Under the pieces are notes generated by a model. The model was not told where the DNA came from. It did no database searches and saw only the letters and a program-made list of their open reading frames with translations. This document shows, one piece after another, positions 29,771 through 36,654 of a stretch of DNA of 48,482 bases. The position numbers and the translations under genes were made by a program. The DNA lies in IMG/VR virus record IMGVR_UViG_3300042567_002146, positions 1 to 48,482 of that record. The stretch is one strand, 5' to 3'. How positions within the stretch are numbered: position 1 is the first letter of the stretch; every line of letters starts with the position of its first letter. This DNA comes from a virus.

Positions 29771-30121
29771 ATGTCAGAATTTGAAGATGATGATATAGAT
29801 AAAATGTTTGAAGATATGATGTCTTCAGATGACATTGGTGTAGATTTACCTAGAATAGACGCTATAATAAGCATAGAACAAGTAAGTCTTGAAAGCATGA
29901 TGAAAGAGCTAGTTTTTATATCTCAATCATTGTCTCAAAGCCTAGTCCATATTAATGAACTATTATTAAATTATATATCTTTTGACGATTATGATATAGA
30001 TAGTACATTGAAAGATATACTTGGTAATATGTATAAATTGTCTGAGGATTTAGACGATCATATTATAGAAATAATGATAGAAGACTCACAGTTTAATGAC
30101 GAAGAAGAAGATGATGAATAA
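29771..30121 (+). CDS. Small acidic protein, unknown
   Basis: This encodes 116 residues with very many Asp and Glu at both ends (EFEDDDIDKMFEDMMSSDD and NDEEEDDE) and a hydrophobic helical middle (LVFISQSLSQSLVHINELLL). It lies between RNR and ThyX and overlaps the ThyX start region. The strong negative charge suggests a DNA-mimic or an adaptor that binds a basic partner, but no family is recognised and function is unknown. Confidence 0.6.
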   Translation: MSEFEDDDIDKMFEDMMSSDDIGVDLPRIDAIISIEQVSLESMMKELVFISQSLSQSLVHINELLLNYISFDDYDIDSTLKDILGNMYKLSEDLDDHIIEIMIEDSQFNDEEEDDE

Positions 30122-30824
30122 AGAAAATAATTTGATAGAAGTACTAGGCAATGGCTATGTGAGATTAGTCGATCACATGGGTAGCGATCTGTCTGTTGTA
30201 AATGCAGCTAGAGCATCTTTTGCCAAAGAAAGTAAGGAGTTTAGCACCAGTGATGCTAGATTAATTGATTTCTTAGCTAGAGAAAATCACATGTCACCAT
30301 TTAGACACGCCTTTATGACCTTTGAATTCAAGGCTCCTTTAATGGTTGCAAGACAGCACTGGAAGTACGTAGTCGGATCAGATCATACTATGGACTCATG
30401 GAATGAATCTTCTCGTAGATACATAACTATGGAACCAGAATTCTATGTTCCTAACAGTGATCAATGGAGATTAGCTCCAGAAGATAAGAAGCAGGGTTCT
30501 GCAGGTTTGTGTGATCCGTTCTCGGGAGCAATTCTAACAGAACAACTGAATAGATGTATTGAACAAGGTGAAGCTTTCTATAACTTAGCTTTGGAGAATG
30601 GAATAGCTCCAGAGCAAGCTAGATTATTTCTGCCCGCTTACTCAATGCATGTAGTTTATAGGTGGTCTTGCAGTCTTCAGTCAGTTGGCTTATTCTTGGC
30701 TCAAAGATTAGAGGAACAGTCTCAGGAAGAGATTAGAGTTTATGCTCAAGCAATTGCCGAGCTAGTAAGAGACCTATACCCCGTCTGCATAAATGCATTA
30801 GTTGGTAGCCGTGTTTATAGTTAA
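30111..30824 (+). CDS. thyX: Flavin-dependent thymidylate synthase ThyX
   Basis: This encodes about 237 residues from ATG 30111; 30114 and 30096 are alternative starts, and GAAGAAGAAG lies just before 30111. ThyX makes dTMP from dUMP with FAD and methylene-tetrahydrofolate. The ThyX signature is present in its long phage form: ARQHWKY, then SWNESSRRY 12 residues on. HMSPFRHAFMTFEFKAP and the C-terminal LEEQSQEEIRVYA region also fit. Together with RNR it forms a nucleotide-supply block. It overlaps the acidic gene, suggesting coupled translation. Confidence 0.92.
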   Translation: MMNKENNLIEVLGNGYVRLVDHMGSDLSVVNAARASFAKESKEFSTSDARLIDFLARENHMSPFRHAFMTFEFKAPLMVARQHWKYVVGSDHTMDSWNESSRRYITMEPEFYVPNSDQWRLAPEDKKQGSAGLCDPFSGAILTEQLNRCIEQGEAFYNLALENGIAPEQARLFLPAYSMHVVYRWSCSLQSVGLFLAQRLEEQSQEEIRVYAQAIAELVRDLYPVCINALVGSRVYS

Positions 30825-30972
30825 CCTAATCTTATTCGCTGTATTACTGAATTGGACGATAAGCTTGTCTATACTAATGCAAGTCAGCGATAGTAAAAAA
30901 ATAAAGATTAGATCCATTATCCTATCTATCATATCCGGCATTGCGCTGGGTGTAGTAGTCCATTATCTATAA
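30811..30972 (+). CDS. Small two-helix membrane protein
   Basis: This encodes 53 residues from GTG 30811, overlapping the ThyX end by 14 bases. It contains two hydrophobic segments (VNLILFAVLLNWTISLSILM and IILSIISGIALGVVVHYL) separated by a basic loop (DSKKIKIRS). Such proteins in phages include holin-like or superinfection-exclusion proteins, but nothing here decides between them. The lysin is far away, so a holin call would be weak. Confidence 0.55.
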   Translation: MFIVNLILFAVLLNWTISLSILMQVSDSKKIKIRSIILSIISGIALGVVVHYL

Positions 30973-31000
30973 GAAGTAACAAGAAAGTTTCATACACAAA

Positions 31001-31627
31001 ATGCCAGAACTAAATGCTAATGTTCCCATGATTGAATGCTATGTTAGAGGTAATTTCTTAAGAGATCAACTAGACTCGCATGACAAGTATTTCCCTTGCA
31101 TGATCTTTGGAGTAACAAGTATTCAAGGAAGAAGTCCTTTGTTCCATTTTCTAATGGAGGATGGGGGAGTTTGGTGGAGAATGCCAATCAATGCTTTCTG
31201 CGAAAGACCAGGTGTTCCTGAAGTTGATATTCATGAACTTGTTCTATGGAACTCCTTTAGTCCTCATATAGCTGTTACTGAATTTCAAGCAATGAGAAAC
31301 ATGAGAATGACTTATGTTGCTCGTTCTGGGGAGTTTGTAAACGCAAAATATCTATTCACGCTTGACTGGCATGCTCCAGATGACAACACTATAAATCTTG
31401 GGTTCAGCACTAATCCCGGTCAGCACAAGTGTGGTCACGTCATGCTTAGAGATGATGGAAACTACGCTATACAACCAAACAATAGAGTTAGATTGTTTGA
31501 TCCTTCTTTCACAACTAAGACAGGAACTTTGATTGAGAGATTTGTCAATACTAGAAAATGGGATGTAGAAGATGCAAACAAGTGGAAAACATCTGATGAT
31601 AATAGATACCACTACGACATTGAATAA
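31001..31627 (+). CDS. Protein of unknown function
   Basis: This encodes 208 residues. The protein looks globular with many aromatic residues; features include FHFLMEDGGVWWRMPINAFC, LFTLDWHAPDD and GQHKCGHVMLRDDGNYAI. I recognise no family. Sequences of this type are common as conserved unknown genes in large phages. It has a short upstream gap without a clear promoter and sits after the small membrane gene. Function unknown. Confidence 0.6.
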   Translation: MPELNANVPMIECYVRGNFLRDQLDSHDKYFPCMIFGVTSIQGRSPLFHFLMEDGGVWWRMPINAFCERPGVPEVDIHELVLWNSFSPHIAVTEFQAMRNMRMTYVARSGEFVNAKYLFTLDWHAPDDNTINLGFSTNPGQHKCGHVMLRDDGNYAIQPNNRVRLFDPSFTTKTGTLIERFVNTRKWDVEDANKWKTSDDNRYHYDIE

Positions 31628-31649
31628 TTAATAAGTTGATACAAATATA

Positions 31650-31886
31650 ATGGCAGCATCTAAAGTAAACTACATAGTCCTGTATAAAGGACACAGCCAG
31701 GTATATGGCTGCTCATCTAAGAAGATAGCCTTGGAGTCACCTCCTCCGGAAGGTTTTGCAATAGCAGATAAGCGTATTCTGTTTACGACATTTGAACCAG
31801 ATACTAATAATCTTTCTGTATATGAAATACCGGAAAACGAAATCTTAAACGCAGAACTAAAAGAAAAGAAAGTTAAAAATGACTAA
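31650..31886 (+). CDS. Small unknown protein
   Basis: This encodes 78 residues beginning MAASKVNYIVLYKGHSQVYG, with a Lys/Glu-rich tail. It is a compact alpha/beta protein by appearance. It overlaps the next gene by 8 bases, which suggests the two are made together. No family is recognised. Confidence 0.55.
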   Translation: MAASKVNYIVLYKGHSQVYGCSSKKIALESPPPEGFAIADKRILFTTFEPDTNNLSVYEIPENEILNAELKEKKVKND

Positions 31887-32127
31887 GAAAAAGTCACAAA
31901 AGAAAAAAGTAATACTTAAAGTAAATCCAGGTGAAGCAATTTTTGTAGCTGATCTACAAGTGTTAACTGATATAATGGACACGTATTCTACTATGACTAA
32001 AGAAGCTAAAGACCCCAAAGAAAAAGAAGCTTATTCAGATATAGTTAGTCAAATTCTAGACTGGACTACTAGAACATATTATTCCGGTCAAGGAGATAGC
32101 GATGATAGCGATGAACAAGAATGGTAA
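31879..32127 (+). CDS. Small charged protein, unknown
   Basis: This encodes 82 residues: a Lys-rich start (MTKKKSQKKKVILKV), a helical middle and an acidic end (GQGDSDDSDEQEW). The basic start and acidic tail suggest nucleic-acid or protein binding, but no motif is decisive. It overlaps both neighbours. Confidence 0.55.
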   Translation: MTKKKSQKKKVILKVNPGEAIFVADLQVLTDIMDTYSTMTKEAKDPKEKEAYSDIVSQILDWTTRTYYSGQGDSDDSDEQEW

Positions 32128-32383
32128 ACTAGCTCTAATGGTTTTAGGATTTGCATCCTTAGGTTACCTATTGGGAGAGATGAGTAAACAAAATTTTTTA
32201 TATCAAGAAAATAAAGAAACTATTAACCTAGAACAATACTTAAACAGATTAACTGAATTTGATTTAACCAAAGAAAAAGAAGCAACAGCTTTATTTTTAG
32301 ACTTAATAGAAAATGGATTTTATCCACAGAGTGCATTTAATACAGTGCAAAAAGAATGCTTAGAAGCAGGAGAAATATTTTAA
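32102..32383 (+). CDS. Small membrane-anchored protein
   Basis: This encodes 93 residues from ATG 32102, six bases after AAGGAG. The start has an N-terminal hydrophobic segment (LALMVLGFASLGYLLGEM), probably a signal anchor, followed by a charged helical domain. It is probably tethered to the inner membrane with the soluble part outside or inside; the orientation is not clear. Its stop shares a base with the next ATG (TAATG). Confidence 0.55.
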   Translation: MIAMNKNGKLALMVLGFASLGYLLGEMSKQNFLYQENKETINLEQYLNRLTEFDLTKEKEATALFLDLIENGFYPQSAFNTVQKECLEAGEIF

Positions 32384-33198
32384 TGATTGACCTATGTGTG
32401 GTAAACCACAACACTAGAAAAGAGCTGCAAAGATTTTTGGATACTTTGCACTCAGACTTAATTAATCCAAATGGTGCGCTCGAAAAAAACTGGAATTTAT
32501 ACATAACGGATAATGAATCAACAGATGATTTTATACCTTGGATTAGAGAGAATGAAGAACGTTATTTAATTGACAATCTATATCTAAGAAAAAACATAGG
32601 ATACTCTGCTGCCATCAATAGCATGGCTAGCAAAACATCTGGAGATATTATCGCAGTATTAAACGGAGATGTTTGGATGACTAGCCAAGACTGCCAAAAA
32701 ATAGAGCAGATCTTTATTGATAATCCAGATATTCATATCCTTGGTCCTAAGCAAAGAGACGAACAGGGATTTATCACTCATGCCGGTATCATTGGAACCA
32801 ACACAGAGCCTAAGCACAGAGCCTGGAGAGAGCCAGATCCACAAGACACTGCCTATAGAGATCGCATAGAATGTGTAACCGTTTCTGGTTCAGCTTATTT
32901 TGTTAGAAGAGATGTCTGGAATGCAATGACAAATCATCCCGACTATAGAGCTATCTATCCAGATGCAATTGGAGCATTCTTACCTACTCCCCATTACTAC
33001 GAGGAGACTTGGTGTTCGTATTTTGCTAGACACTTAGGGTACAATGTAGTATACGATGGTTCGGTATCAATAGGGCACAGCTGGCATGCTAGCACGCCTA
33101 AGCCAGGCCAGGGAGTAAGTCATGCAGACTCCTATTTCCCTATAAGTAGAGAGATATTTAGAAAAGCATGTGACCATATAGGAATAGAAAGAGATTAA
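32383..33198 (+). CDS. Family 2 glycosyltransferase
   Basis: This encodes 271 residues. GT-A fold marks: an N-terminal strand LCVVNHNTRKELQRFLDTL, DNESTDD, NIGYSAAINSMA, then the DxD-equivalent IIAVLNGDVW (N94-D96), and a later SGSAYFVRRDVW. It transfers a sugar from a nucleotide donor; the acceptor could be modified DNA, a virion protein or a host surface glycan. Another GT2-type gene is at 34668 and a possible glycosyltransferase at 35361, so a small glycosylation set is present. Start overlaps the previous stop (TAATG). Confidence 0.82.
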   Translation: MIDLCVVNHNTRKELQRFLDTLHSDLINPNGALEKNWNLYITDNESTDDFIPWIRENEERYLIDNLYLRKNIGYSAAINSMASKTSGDIIAVLNGDVWMTSQDCQKIEQIFIDNPDIHILGPKQRDEQGFITHAGIIGTNTEPKHRAWREPDPQDTAYRDRIECVTVSGSAYFVRRDVWNAMTNHPDYRAIYPDAIGAFLPTPHYYEETWCSYFARHLGYNVVYDGSVSIGHSWHASTPKPGQGVSHADSYFPISREIFRKACDHIGIERD

Positions 33199-33199
33199 G

Positions 33200-33598
33200 A
33201 TGACAGAAAAATTAAACCCCTGGATTTATAATGCAGAAGTTAAAAAAATAGTTGATGGAGATACATTTGATATTCTTATTGACTTAGGATTTGATACCTT
33301 TAGAAAAGGTAGAGTAAGACTATATGGAATCAATACTCCTGAGAGTCGCACTACTAATCTTGAAGAAAAGAAAATGGGCTTAGCTGCTAAAGAGTTCACC
33401 GATCAGTGGATTACTACTGCCGGTCACAAGATTAAAATAGAAACAATTCTCGATAAGAATGAGAAATATGGAAGAATACTTGCTAGAGTATGGAACGAAG
33501 CAGGAGCTTGTCTGAACACAGATATAGTTACTGCAGGGTTAGCCAGAGAATACTTTGGCGTAGGCGATAAGACATTTCAGGAATTCAAGAAAGCATAA
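33200..33598 (+). CDS. Thermonuclease (staphylococcal nuclease-like) domain protein
   Basis: This encodes 132 residues. SNase motifs: VDGDTFDI (D19, D21), VRLYGINTPE (about 41-50) and EKYGRILARVW (about 88-98), matching the calcium-dependent Staphylococcus nuclease fold and its catalytic Arg and Glu positions. There is no signal peptide, so it acts inside the cell, perhaps degrading host DNA or repairing phage DNA. It starts one base after the glycosyltransferase stop. Length fits a minimal SNase domain. Confidence 0.85.
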   Translation: MTEKLNPWIYNAEVKKIVDGDTFDILIDLGFDTFRKGRVRLYGINTPESRTTNLEEKKMGLAAKEFTDQWITTAGHKIKIETILDKNEKYGRILARVWNEAGACLNTDIVTAGLAREYFGVGDKTFQEFKKA

Positions 33599-33600
33599 CA

Positions 33601-34005
33601 ATGCAAACATTTTTACCATATGCAGATTTGCAATTATCAGTAAAAGTTTTAGATTACAGACGGTTAGGGAAACAACGTGTTGAAACATTTCAAGTTCTTA
33701 ATATACTACTCGACAGAACGCCTACGAAAGGCTGGAGAAATCATCCAGTCACTCGCATGTGGACTGGTTACGAAGAAGCATTAAAGCTATACCAAAATTA
33801 CACCATCAATGAGTGGGTCTCTAGAGGCTACAAGAATACAATGAAGCTTGAAGAAGTTGACTTAGAAGATGTAGTAATGCCACCATGGTTTGGGGTAGAA
33901 TCTTTTCATCAATCCCACAGATCAAACCTTTTGAGAAAAGATTATGAATACTATTCACAATGGTTCAATGAGCCATCTGATCTAGAATACCTTTGGCCAG
34001 TATGA
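33601..34005 (+). CDS. MSMEG_6728-like / pyrimidine-dimer glycosylase-type protein
   Basis: This encodes 134 residues. The sequence MQTFLPYADL, VLDYRRLGKQRVETFQ and WRNHPVTRMWTGYEEAL matches a family common in actinobacteria and phages, sometimes annotated as pyrimidine-dimer DNA glycosylase or MSMEG_6728 family; the activity is not established. Its second Arg codon in DYRRLG is CGG at 33661, the only clear place where CGG must be read normally, since this motif is conserved and the frame continues. A +1 shift here would read GGT TAG and stop at once, giving about 21 residues. Confidence 0.72.
   Translation: MQTFLPYADLQLSVKVLDYRRLGKQRVETFQVLNILLDRTPTKGWRNHPVTRMWTGYEEALKLYQNYTINEWVSRGYKNTMKLEEVDLEDVVMPPWFGVESFHQSHRSNLLRKDYEYYSQWFNEPSDLEYLWPV
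33661..33663 (+). other. In-frame CGG read as Arg; +1 shift would terminate
   Basis: The context is TAC AGA CGG TTA GGG. Normal decoding keeps the conserved YRRLGKQR motif. Skipping the C gives GGT followed immediately by TAG. The same event that completes the four split genes would therefore switch this gene off. Confidence 0.6.
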
Positions 34006-34406
34006 GCGTTACCGTTTTCTTATCCGGAGCAATAGATTATGTCGGAGAGTACGCTACTAGTTGGCGTCAAGAAGCAACTTTCATGCTGTCTCAACGTGGC
34101 TACAAGGTTCTAGATCCAACTTCTATCCCAGAAGATGATCTGATGTCTCCGGAAGAAATTGCTCAAAAAAATATCTTTATGCAGAAGAAATCAGACATTC
34201 TGCTGGTAGAATACATGTTACAAGATCGCGCATATATTGGAACCGACTTTGAATTGGCTTGGGCTAAAATCCACGGTCAACCATCAGTGGTCATATGTAA
34301 CTCGCAATACAAAGAACGAGTTTATATGAAATATATGGCAACAAAACTTGCAGACAACCTGCAAGATGCTATAGAATATATAGCAATACATTATCCAACT
34401 AATTAA
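34002..34406 (+). CDS. Nucleoside 2-deoxyribosyltransferase-like protein
   Basis: This encodes 134 residues from ATG 34002, overlapping the previous stop (ATGA). VFLSGAIDYVGE at the start, SPEEIAQKNIFMQKKSDILLV in the middle and IGTDFELAWAK (D82, E84) fit the nucleoside 2-deoxyribosyltransferase fold, whose catalytic Glu lies in a GTxxExxxA motif. It may move deoxyribose between bases or hydrolyse nucleotides to reshape the nucleotide pool or remove unwanted bases. Neighbouring nuclease and glycosylase-like genes suggest DNA or nucleotide modification. Confidence 0.72.
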   Translation: MSVTVFLSGAIDYVGEYATSWRQEATFMLSQRGYKVLDPTSIPEDDLMSPEEIAQKNIFMQKKSDILLVEYMLQDRAYIGTDFELAWAKIHGQPSVVICNSQYKERVYMKYMATKLADNLQDAIEYIAIHYPTN

Positions 34407-34416
34407 AAGGAAAACA

Positions 34417-34599
34417 ATGTCAGACAATAAATTTAAATACTTTACTGTAACAACAACTTCAGTCGTCAAGGCTAATAGTAAGACAGATGCCCAGAAGCTT
34501 GCCATGGGTCGTCGCGGAGTTACTGGCGAAGTTTTGTTCAAGGATGTTGAGATCGAGCGCATTTCTGCAATTGAAGCTCGTGAGCAGACAATAGCCTAA
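34417..34599 (+). CDS. Small stand-alone copy of the metallophosphoesterase N-terminal domain
   Basis: This encodes 60 residues with a strong ribosome binding site (AAAAGGAAAAC). KYFTVTTTSVVKA, TDAQKLAMGRRG, GEVL and the Glu/Ile-rich end align by eye with the first 50 residues of the metallophosphoesterase at 5891 (KYFLITTNHIIKA, MTQAKLAV, GEVL, EIQAAEA). Function unknown; it may be a protein- or nucleic-acid-binding module used both alone and fused. A hairpin follows its stop. Confidence 0.65.
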   Translation: MSDNKFKYFTVTTTSVVKANSKTDAQKLAMGRRGVTGEVLFKDVEIERISAIEAREQTIA

Positions 34600-34615
34600 T
34601 AGCATTATTGGTACG

Positions 34616-34645
34616 ATGGAGGGCTGCTTTAATGTGGCCCTCCAT
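34616..34645 (+). terminator. Hairpin, probable terminator
   Basis: ATGGAGGGC (34616-34624) pairs perfectly with GCCCTCCAT (34637-34645) across a 12-base loop, followed by TTAACTTTAG. The T run is short, so it may be a weak terminator or an RNA-stability hairpin after the 60-residue gene. Confidence 0.5.
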
Positions 34646-34667
34646 TTAACTTTAGACAGGAACACTT

Positions 34668-35360
34668 ATGATATACGCACAAATGGTAGGAAAGAATGAA
34701 AGCTCTAGATTTTTAGAGCCAGTCCTACAGAGACTGTCAGAACAGGTAGATAAAATTATATTTACCGATGACTGTTCTACAGATAATACTCCAGAAATTG
34801 CAGCTAAGTATGCTGAAGTTTTTGTTAACGAAGAATCTCTTTTCTCTAAGCACGAGGGTCAGCTAAGAGCTAGAGCTTGGGGTAACCTAGAAAAGTTTGC
34901 AAAGCCTGGTGACTGGGTTGTAGCTATTGACTGTGACGAGATGCTTTACCACACGCAAGATTTGGAGATAATTCATGTTCTAGCTAAGTCGCAATTCGAT
35001 GTAGTTAATGTTCGTTTTTATCATATGTGGAATGAGACTCAATATAGGGTAGATAAGCTTTGGGCTCCAAATAATTCTACTCGCATTTTCCGTTTCAAAG
35101 AAGGTGGAGGCTTCCATAACAGAGCCCTTGCCTGTGGGTCTGAACCTACTTACGTAGGTGAATGGATGCAACAAAGAAATTACTGGGCAGATTCCGGTCT
35201 AATCATGCAGCACCTCGGCTATACTCATGACATAGATAAGACTATGAAGTATGAAAGATACTCCACTCTAGACGGTGGTGCTTTCCATCAACTCGATCAT
35301 ATCAATTCTATAATAGACCCTAATCCAGTTTTGATTAACTGGGGAAACTTTGGTATTTAA
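34668..35360 (+). CDS. Family 2-type glycosyltransferase
   Basis: This encodes 230 residues with ribosome binding site CAGGAAC. The start MIYAQMVGKNESSRFLEPVL, then FTDDCSTDNT (D34) and VVAIDCDEML (D88, D90, the likely metal-binding DxD) mark a GT-A fold related to family 2 glycosyltransferases that contain the NESxxL start. The donor sugar and acceptor are unknown. It shares the pathway context with the GT at 32383. The stop abuts the next ATG. Confidence 0.8.
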   Translation: MIYAQMVGKNESSRFLEPVLQRLSEQVDKIIFTDDCSTDNTPEIAAKYAEVFVNEESLFSKHEGQLRARAWGNLEKFAKPGDWVVAIDCDEMLYHTQDLEIIHVLAKSQFDVVNVRFYHMWNETQYRVDKLWAPNNSTRIFRFKEGGGFHNRALACGSEPTYVGEWMQQRNYWADSGLIMQHLGYTHDIDKTMKYERYSTLDGGAFHQLDHINSIIDPNPVLINWGNFGI

Positions 35361-36020
35361 ATGAATAACGACTCTATAGTTCTAGACCCAGTTAAGTCTA
35401 TTATTGACTTGACTAAAAAGATGGATGAAAAACAAAAGTTTGCATTTGTTAATTTGCCACCAGCTGCTGTGGCATCTTTAAATTTTTCTTCTGAGAAAAA
35501 ACTTCCAAAGTATTTCGTCAAAGCCATATCCAATTGTGCTGCAATTGAAGATGATAATTTTCTTAAGGCAGTCCCTGCAGAAATTGCCTATGATATCGAA
35601 AAGGGTAAGTTAGCGAACATAGGTTTGAATAATAGCAGATATTATTATTCTTTAAATACCTTTGAGCATTTCTACAACACTAGAAAAGAAGTTGTAGATA
35701 TATTTATTAATCATTATATTAGAGACTCAAAAAATGTAATCGTTACTTTCCATGATAAGAAAGTAATACAAGGAATATTTGGAACCAATCAGCAGATCAT
35801 AGCTGTTCCATATAATGGTTACTTTGATAAGATAGACTCTATACACGCACAGATAGCTGAGCTTGATGGTAAAGTTGATTACTGTATTATGGATTGCCCT
35901 CTTTTGGCCACCGCTTTAGCCCCTAAGATTTGGGAGACATTAAATATGTCAATACTTGACTTAGGAAGAGTTGTTAGTAGTAGTAGATTTACAAATACTA
36001 AAACTAATGAAAAAAGATAA
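35361..36020 (+). CDS. Unknown protein, possibly GT-D-like glycosyltransferase
   Basis: This encodes 219 residues starting directly after the previous stop. The C-terminal half (DSKNVIVTFHDKKVIQ, KVDYCIMDCPLLATALAPKI, LNMSILDLGRVVSSSRF) resembles the pattern of GT-D-type glycosyltransferases, where a Rossmann-like core ends in an ALAxxL...xxDxG element. It lies just behind a glycosyltransferase, which supports the idea. The resemblance is weak and could be chance; otherwise treat it as a conserved phage unknown. Confidence 0.5.
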   Translation: MNNDSIVLDPVKSIIDLTKKMDEKQKFAFVNLPPAAVASLNFSSEKKLPKYFVKAISNCAAIEDDNFLKAVPAEIAYDIEKGKLANIGLNNSRYYYSLNTFEHFYNTRKEVVDIFINHYIRDSKNVIVTFHDKKVIQGIFGTNQQIIAVPYNGYFDKIDSIHAQIAELDGKVDYCIMDCPLLATALAPKIWETLNMSILDLGRVVSSSRFTNTKTNEKR

Positions 36021-36654
36021 TTGGGAAGAAGAATCTGACAATACAGAATACTTAGTTGATTTATTATTTGAAACTTCTTTAAGCTTAAATGAAATAGCAA
36101 AAGAAGTTGGCTGGCCAATAGGTAGAGTTAATAAAAAGATAAATCAATTAGGTCTTTCCTGGTTAAAAGAATCTAGAAAAAAAGTATCTAGAGGACAAAC
36201 AGCTCTAACTAATATTATGAAGAAGCTATTACCCAGCGAAAAGATAGTCAATGAATTCTATCTAGAAGATAAGCTTAGACTAGATGTCTATTGCCCAAGC
36301 TACAAGTTGGCAGCCGAGTATCATGGTAGGCAGCACTTTTATTATACTTCTAAATTTTTTGAATCAAAGTATGAGTTTGAAGAAGCTCTTAAGAGAGATC
36401 AGAAAAAAATAGATATATGTAAGGAAAGAGGCATAGCCTTAGTTGTTATCCGCTATAATGATGAACTTACCGAACAATCTGTTTTTGATAGAATGATAGA
36501 TGCCATTAGGCATTCACCACACGTTAAAGAACAGAAGATTAAAAATGAATTGTATTCTTCTGATTTTTATATAGAATCTAAGAAAAAACTTTCTGAACAA
36601 AGAAAAAAAGCTTACAAGACAATGAAAGAAAAGCGAAAGAATGACAATCGATAA
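36007..36654 (+). CDS. HTH plus PD-(D/E)XK-like endonuclease
   Basis: This encodes 215 residues from ATG 36007, overlapping the previous gene by 14 bases. An N-terminal helix-turn-helix (SLNEIAKEVGWPIGRVNKKI) is followed by a nuclease core LRLDVYCPSYKLAAEYHGRQHF with D93, E104 and a trailing Q-H, as in Vsr/DUF559-like or phage-borne mobile endonucleases. The C-terminal tail is strongly basic. It could be a free-standing homing-type endonuclease or a repair nuclease. It overlaps the helicase start by 14 bases. Confidence 0.7.
   Translation: MKKDNWEEESDNTEYLVDLLFETSLSLNEIAKEVGWPIGRVNKKINQLGLSWLKESRKKVSRGQTALTNIMKKLLPSEKIVNEFYLEDKLRLDVYCPSYKLAAEYHGRQHFYYTSKFFESKYEFEEALKRDQKKIDICKERGIALVVIRYNDELTEQSVFDRMIDAIRHSPHVKEQKIKNELYSSDFYIESKKKLSEQRKKAYKTMKEKRKNDNR

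Noticed and set aside
30811-30972. Calling the two-helix membrane protein a holin
   Set aside because: Size and topology fit, but many phage membrane proteins look the same and no endolysin is adjacent.
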